64,000 nt of DNA from Actinoplanes couchii (lineage in GTDB: Bacteria; Actinomycetota; Actinomycetes; Mycobacteriales; Micromonosporaceae), in NCBI RefSeq assembly GCF_016862075.1, contig NZ_BOMG01000021.1:1-64000 (forward strand). The letters are read 5' to 3'. Positions within the stretch are counted from its first letter, which is position 1, and every line of letters begins with the position of its first letter. This document shows, piece by piece, positions 60,063 to 64,000 of this stretch. A program made the translations under genes and the position numbers. Below the pieces are notes generated by a model. It was not told the origin of the DNA, searched no databases, and saw only the letters and a program-made list of their open reading frames with translations.

Positions 60063-61105
60063 ACCGGGTGGACTTCGGGCGCCGCGTGCTGGTGCTGCGG
60101 CACGGCCGGATCGCGGTACGCGTCGAACAGCGCTCGGTCGTGGTCTGCGCCGTTCTCACCCTGGCCATCGCGGTCCTGGCGGTGGTCGCGCTGATGACCG
60201 GCTCGTACCACCTCGGCCCCGGACAGGTGGTCGCCGCGCTGACCGGCGGCGAGACCGGGCTGGTGCACGACATCGTGGTCGACTGGCGACTGCCCCGGGT
60301 GGCGGCCGCGCTGCTGTTCGGCGCCGCGCTCGGGGTGTCCGGCGCGATCTTCCAGTCGATGCTGCGCAACCCGCTCGCCGATCCCGGCATCATCGGGTTC
60401 ACCGAGGGCTCCTACACCGGGGCGCTGATCGTCATCCTGGTCGTCGACGGCACCTACGCGCAGCTGGTCGGCGGGGCGCTGGCCGGTGGCATGGCCACTG
60501 CCCTGGGCGTGTACCTCCTCGCGTACCGGCAAGGGGTCCAGGGTTTTCGCCTGATCGTCGTCGGCATCGGCGCCTCCGGCATGCTCGCGTCGCTGAACGT
60601 CTGGCTGATCCTCAAGGCCGAGCTGGAGCAGGCGATGGCCGCGGCCGCGTGGGGAGCCGGATCGCTCAACGGCGTCTCCTGGGACCAGGTGGTGATCGGC
60701 GGCGCCTGCATCGCGGTGCTCCTGCCGGCGTCGGGCCTGCTGAGCCGGCCGATGCGGCAGATGGAGCTGGGCGACGAGGCCGCCACCTCCCAGGGGGTAC
60801 GGGTGCCGCCGGTCCGCCTCGGCCTGGTCGTGGTCGGGGTCGCACTGACCGCGACGGTGACCGCCGCGTCCGGGCCGATCGTGTTCGTCTCCCTGGTCGC
60901 CCCGCAGATCGCCCGCCGGCTGGCGCGCACCGCCGGGATCACGCTCGCACCGGCGGCCCTGGTCGGCGCGCTGCTGTGCCTGGCGGCCGACTACATCGCC
61001 CAGCACGTCGCACCCACCCCGCTGCCGGTGGGGATCATCACCGTCATCCTCGGCGGCGGCTACCTCGGCCGGCTGCTGTTCACCGAAGCGAGGCGAAGGC
61101 TGTGA
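60059..61105 (+). CDS. FecCD-family siderophore permease (second)
   Basis: 348 residues. The GTG start overlaps the previous stop (GTGA). The same hallmarks occur: WRLPRVAAALLFGAALGVSGAIFQSMLRNPLADPGIIGFTEGS, ELGDEAATSQGVRVPPVRL and GPIVFVSLVAPQIAR. With the previous gene it makes the heterodimeric permease; the set is typical of the FecBCDE/FhuBCD type. It overlaps the ATPase start by four bases. Confidence 0.93.
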   Translation: MNRVDFGRRVLVLRHGRIAVRVEQRSVVVCAVLTLAIAVLAVVALMTGSYHLGPGQVVAALTGGETGLVHDIVVDWRLPRVAAALLFGAALGVSGAIFQSMLRNPLADPGIIGFTEGSYTGALIVILVVDGTYAQLVGGALAGGMATALGVYLLAYRQGVQGFRLIVVGIGASGMLASLNVWLILKAELEQAMAAAAWGAGSLNGVSWDQVVIGGACIAVLLPASGLLSRPMRQMELGDEAATSQGVRVPPVRLGLVVVGVALTATVTAASGPIVFVSLVAPQIARRLARTAGITLAPAALVGALLCLAADYIAQHVAPTPLPVGIITVILGGGYLGRLLFTEARRRL

Positions 61106-61893
61106 ACGAATCCCGGCTCCACGTCGCGGGGGCGACCCTCGGGTACGGCGAACGGATCATCAGCGCGAACCTGTCGGTGTCGATCCCGGACCGGTCGTTC
61201 ACGGTGATCGTGGGCCCGAACGCGTGCGGCAAGTCGACACTGCTGCGCGGACTGTCCCGGCTGCTCCGGCCGGACGCCGGTCAGGTGGTCCTGGACGGCG
61301 CCGACATCGGGTCGTACCGGACGAAGGAGGTGGCCCGGCGGGTCGGGCTGCTGCCGCAGACCGCGATCGCGCCCGATGGGATCACCGTCGCCGACCTGGT
61401 GGCCCGGGGCCGGTACCCGTACCAGGGGTTCTTCCGGCAGTGGACCGAGGACGACGAGCGGGCCGTGGCCCGGGCGATGGAGCAGACCGCGGTCACCGAC
61501 CTGTCCGGCCGCCAGGTGGACGAGCTGTCCGGCGGGCAGCGTCAGCGGGTGTGGGTGGCGATGGCGCTGGCCCAGCACACCGGCATCCTGCTGCTGGACG
61601 AGCCGACCACGTTCCTCGACATCACCCACCAGATCGAGCTGATGGAGCTCTTCACCGACCTGCACCGGGCCGGGCACACCATGGTCGCGGTGCTGCACGA
61701 CCTCAACCACGCCTCCCGGTACGGCACCCACGTGATCGCGATGAAGGACGGGCAGGTCGTCGCCGAGGGGACACCCGAGGAGGTCGTCACGGTCGAGCTG
61801 GTCGAGAAGGTGTTCGGCCTGCGCTGCCTGGTGGTGCCCGATCCGGTGGCCGGCACCCCGCAGGTGGTGCCGCTGGGACGGGACCGCCGGTGA
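61102..61893 (+). CDS. Siderophore ABC transporter ATPase, FecE/FhuC type
   Basis: 263 residues from the GTG at 61102. Walker A is GPNACGKS (about 33-40, with Ala-Cys where Gly is common), the Q-loop is LLPQTAIAPDG, the signature is LSGGQRQRVWVAMALAQ, Walker B is ILLLDEPTTFLD, and the H-loop is AVLHDLNHASRYG. It energises the permease pair. The stop overlaps the following transporter start (GTGA), so all genes from 56201 appear to be one operon. Confidence 0.94.
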   Translation: MNESRLHVAGATLGYGERIISANLSVSIPDRSFTVIVGPNACGKSTLLRGLSRLLRPDAGQVVLDGADIGSYRTKEVARRVGLLPQTAIAPDGITVADLVARGRYPYQGFFRQWTEDDERAVARAMEQTAVTDLSGRQVDELSGGQRQRVWVAMALAQHTGILLLDEPTTFLDITHQIELMELFTDLHRAGHTMVAVLHDLNHASRYGTHVIAMKDGQVVAEGTPEEVVTVELVEKVFGLRCLVVPDPVAGTPQVVPLGRDRR

Positions 61894-63458
61894 GGATCAT
61901 CTTCTCGATGAAGCGGGTCACCGTTCCCGCGATGTTGTTCGCCACCGTGTGGCAGCTGGGCGAGGCCGCGGTCCCGGTGCTGATGGGGCTGGCGATCGAC
62001 CGGGCGCTGGCCACCGGCGACGTGGGCGAGCTGGTGCTGTGGCTCGGTGTGCTGATCGTCGTCTACGTCGCGCTGACGACGGCGGCCCGGTTCGCGCTAC
62101 GGCTGACCGCGTTCGCGGTGCAGTCGTTGCAGCACCGGCTCCGCGGCACCCTGTCGACAGGTGTGCTGCATCCCGCCGACGGGGCCGCCCGGGCGCCGGA
62201 CGGCGGTGTCGTGTCGGTGATGACGACCGACGTCGCCCGCCTGGCGAACGGGGTGATCCTGACGATCATGCCGATCGCCCGGGTCGCGGCCATCGGCTTC
62301 ATCGCGGTGTCGCTGCTGACGATGGACCCGGTGCTCGGGCTGGTGGTGCTGATCGGGGCGCCGGTCGCGGTCTGGTCGATGGGGGTGCTCAGCGAGCGGC
62401 TCTCCCGGGGCACCCGCGAGTACCAGGGGCTGCTGGCCGCCACCGTCGGGCGGGCCACCGACCTGGTCGCCGGGTACCGCGTCGTCAAAGGGCTCGGGGT
62501 CCGCGCCGAGGCGGAGGCGACCCGGCGGTACCGGCGGGCCAGCCGGGAGGCCCTCGCCGGGGCCGAGCGCAACGCCGGGCTGCTGGGCGGATTCCTGGTC
62601 GGCTCGGGGGTGATCACCGGGGTGTTCGTCGCGACGGTGATGGGGCTGGCCGGCTGGTTCGCGGTGGTCGGGCGGCTGAGCATCGGAGAGTTGATCGCCG
62701 CGGTCGGCCTCACCCAGGCGCTGCTGCCGCAGATCGAGTCGATCGCCAACCTGTCGATCCCCAACCTCGCCTCCGCCCGCGCCTCGGCCGCGCGGATCCA
62801 CGAGGCTCTGCCGTCCTCGGCCACACCGGAATCCGGCTTCTTCGATGCCGGGCCGCTGCCCGTGCTCGAGGTCTCCGGGCCGGGCACCACGGTCCGGGTC
62901 GAGCCGGGGGAGTTCGTCGGCGTCCTCACCGACGACCGGTCCGCGGCCCGCCTCGCCGGGGCCCTGCTCGACCCGTGGGCCGGTGACGAGGTCCAGGTCC
63001 GGCTGGACGGGCTCCCGGTGCGCGAGTCGTCCCCGGCCGGATACCGCTCCCGGGTCACCGTCGCCCCACACCGGGTGACCCTGTTCAGCGGCACGATCCA
63101 GGACAACCTCCTTTCCGGTACGCCGGGACAGGCCGGCGCCGGTCCGGAGGGTCTTACGCATGCCGCGGTTCGGGCGGCCGCCTGTGATGACTTCGTCGCC
63201 GGCCTCGACGTGCCGGTCGGTGAGGGCGGCAACCGTCTCTCCGGCGGGCAGCGGCAGCGGATCGCGCTGGCTCGTGCCCTGGCCAGTGACGCGCCGGTGC
63301 TCGTGCTCCACGATCCGACCACCGCGGTCGACCCGGTCACCGAGCACGTGATCGCCGGTCGGTTGCGTGACATCCGGCAGGGGCGATCGACGCTGCTCAT
63401 CGCGTCCACCCCGGCCCTGCTGAGCGCCTGCGACCGGGTCATCGGGAGCGCCCGGTGA
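61890..63458 (+). CDS. ABC half-transporter (exporter fold) with degenerate ATPase
   Basis: 522 residues from the GTG at 61890. Five or six membrane helices cover about 10-310, then an ATPase domain. Walker A is lost: VGVLTDDRSAARLAGALL replaces the G-x-x-G-x-G-K-S/T loop. The signature LSGGQRQRIALARALA is intact. Walker B is altered: VLVLHDPTTAVD has His for the Mg-binding Asp and Asp for the catalytic Glu. It should pair with the canonical half encoded next. Such exporter-fold pairs include IrtAB and YbtPQ siderophore importers, and the iron-regulated operon supports that use here. Confidence 0.88.
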   Translation: MRIIFSMKRVTVPAMLFATVWQLGEAAVPVLMGLAIDRALATGDVGELVLWLGVLIVVYVALTTAARFALRLTAFAVQSLQHRLRGTLSTGVLHPADGAARAPDGGVVSVMTTDVARLANGVILTIMPIARVAAIGFIAVSLLTMDPVLGLVVLIGAPVAVWSMGVLSERLSRGTREYQGLLAATVGRATDLVAGYRVVKGLGVRAEAEATRRYRRASREALAGAERNAGLLGGFLVGSGVITGVFVATVMGLAGWFAVVGRLSIGELIAAVGLTQALLPQIESIANLSIPNLASARASAARIHEALPSSATPESGFFDAGPLPVLEVSGPGTTVRVEPGEFVGVLTDDRSAARLAGALLDPWAGDEVQVRLDGLPVRESSPAGYRSRVTVAPHRVTLFSGTIQDNLLSGTPGQAGAGPEGLTHAAVRAAACDDFVAGLDVPVGEGGNRLSGGQRQRIALARALASDAPVLVLHDPTTAVDPVTEHVIAGRLRDIRQGRSTLLIASTPALLSACDRVIGSAR

Positions 63459-64000
63459 TGCCGGTCGCGGGCGGCCGGGAGACCGCGGCGCAGTTGTGGC
63501 GGCTCAGCCGCGGGCACCGGCTCCGGCTCGCCGCGACGGGTGTGCTCGGGACCGTCAGCACCGGCGCCGACCTGATCCCGCCCCTGGCGATCGGGTACCT
63601 CGTCGACCGCGTGCGGGCCGGCACCGCCGATCCGGGCACCGTCCTGACCGCCACCGCCGTGATGGCCGTCGCGGCGGTGCTCGGCGCGGCGGGCACCGCG
63701 GTGACGATCGTGCTCGCCACCCGCGCCTACCACGCCGTGCTCGCCAGGCTGCGCGAACGACTCGTGGCCCGTGCCATGGCCCTGCCCCAGCACCTCGTCG
63801 AGCGTGCCGGGACCGGCGACCTGATCTCCCGGACCAGCGACGACGTCACCGCCGTGGCCGACGCCGCACCGGGGGTGATCCCGGCGCTGACCGTCACGGC
63901 GTTCACGATCGTGGTCTCGCTGGGCGGGCTGGCGGCCCTCGAACTGCCGTATGCCGCGGCCTTCGCCGTCGTGCTGCCGGTCTATGTGCTGGCCATGCGC
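63455..64000 (+). CDS. ABC half-transporter, partner subunit (partial, runs off the window)
   Basis: The reading frame is open from the GTG at 63455 (ATG at 63458 is equally possible) to the window end, about 181 codons. It starts VMPVAGGRETAAQLWRL, followed by helices TAVMAVAAVLGAAGTAVTIVLATRAYH and a coupling segment RERLVARAMALPQHLVERAGTGDLISRTSDDVTAVADA, typical of ABC exporter-fold membrane domains. The ATPase half is beyond the window. GTGA overlap with the preceding degenerate half-transporter indicates a heterodimer; this subunit presumably supplies the intact Walker A. Confidence 0.85.
   Translation, partial: MMPVAGGRETAAQLWRLSRGHRLRLAATGVLGTVSTGADLIPPLAIGYLVDRVRAGTADPGTVLTATAVMAVAAVLGAAGTAVTIVLATRAYHAVLARLRERLVARAMALPQHLVERAGTGDLISRTSDDVTAVADAAPGVIPALTVTAFTIVVSLGGLAALELPYAAAFAVVLPVYVLAMR

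Overview
The window is very GC-rich (roughly 70% or more by eye), densely coded on both strands, and makes heavy use of GTG starts and 4-base stop/start overlaps. A SigE-family ECF sigma factor, a DUF3040 protein, large LuxR-type and XRE-STAND regulators, a pierisin/scabin-like toxin and an IdeR/DmdR-type iron box all point to a soil actinomycete. Micromonosporaceae (Actinoplanes-like) is my best guess, but that is inference. I saw no tRNA, rRNA, CRISPR array, insertion sequence or integrase. No gene-free gap exceeds 300 bases.

Layout. 1-267 holds tandem repeats. 268-6744 has two coiled-coil proteins, a secreted ADP-ribosyltransferase, an SDR, DoxX and PepSY proteins, a small P-loop kinase-like ATPase and a GDSL lipoprotein. 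6906-7440 is a frameshifted HslV-like gene. 7560-9620 is a Cache/PAS histidine kinase. 9646-15141 is a FadR-type regulator co-translated with a cytoplasmic Cache protein, divergent from a four-gene spermidine/putrescine-type ABC importer. 15184-20244 has a membrane protein with five C-x4-C motifs and an M36 metallopeptidase. 20354-23169 is a duplicated membrane permease with a TetR regulator and a clear operator. 23184-24896 is an ECF sigma factor with a membrane partner. 25077-29907 holds a zinc-less M16-like protein, RidA, a DHFR-like reductase, a frameshifted gene and two unknowns. 29904-31673 is a lone ctaD.

31797-38195 contains DUF3040, two XRE/STAND regulators, a LuxR-type ATPase regulator and an alpha/beta hydrolase. 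38309-40482 is an MFS exporter divergent from TetR. 40561-41751 is a secreted endonuclease I. 41780-47146 is a two-component system divergent from a MacAB-like tripartite ABC system. 47159-49952 holds a lipoprotein and a class A penicillin-binding protein. 50062-52043 is a MarR-MFS pair. 52122-54554 is an unknown pair. 54601-64000 is an iron-siderophore locus: a double AraC regulator, then an iron-boxed operon of a siderophore-interacting protein/methyltransferase fusion, a Fec/Fhu-type importer, and two ABC half-transporters. The last half-transporter runs off the window.

The most unusual signals are: (1) four places where the last 27-52 bases of a gene, stop codon included, are tandemly repeated just beyond the stop; (2) the siderophore locus, with a double AraC protein, a SIP fused to a methyltransferase that lacks its catalytic His, and an ABC half-transporter lacking Walker A; (3) the scabin-like toxin; and (4) the five-fold C-x4-C ectodomain.
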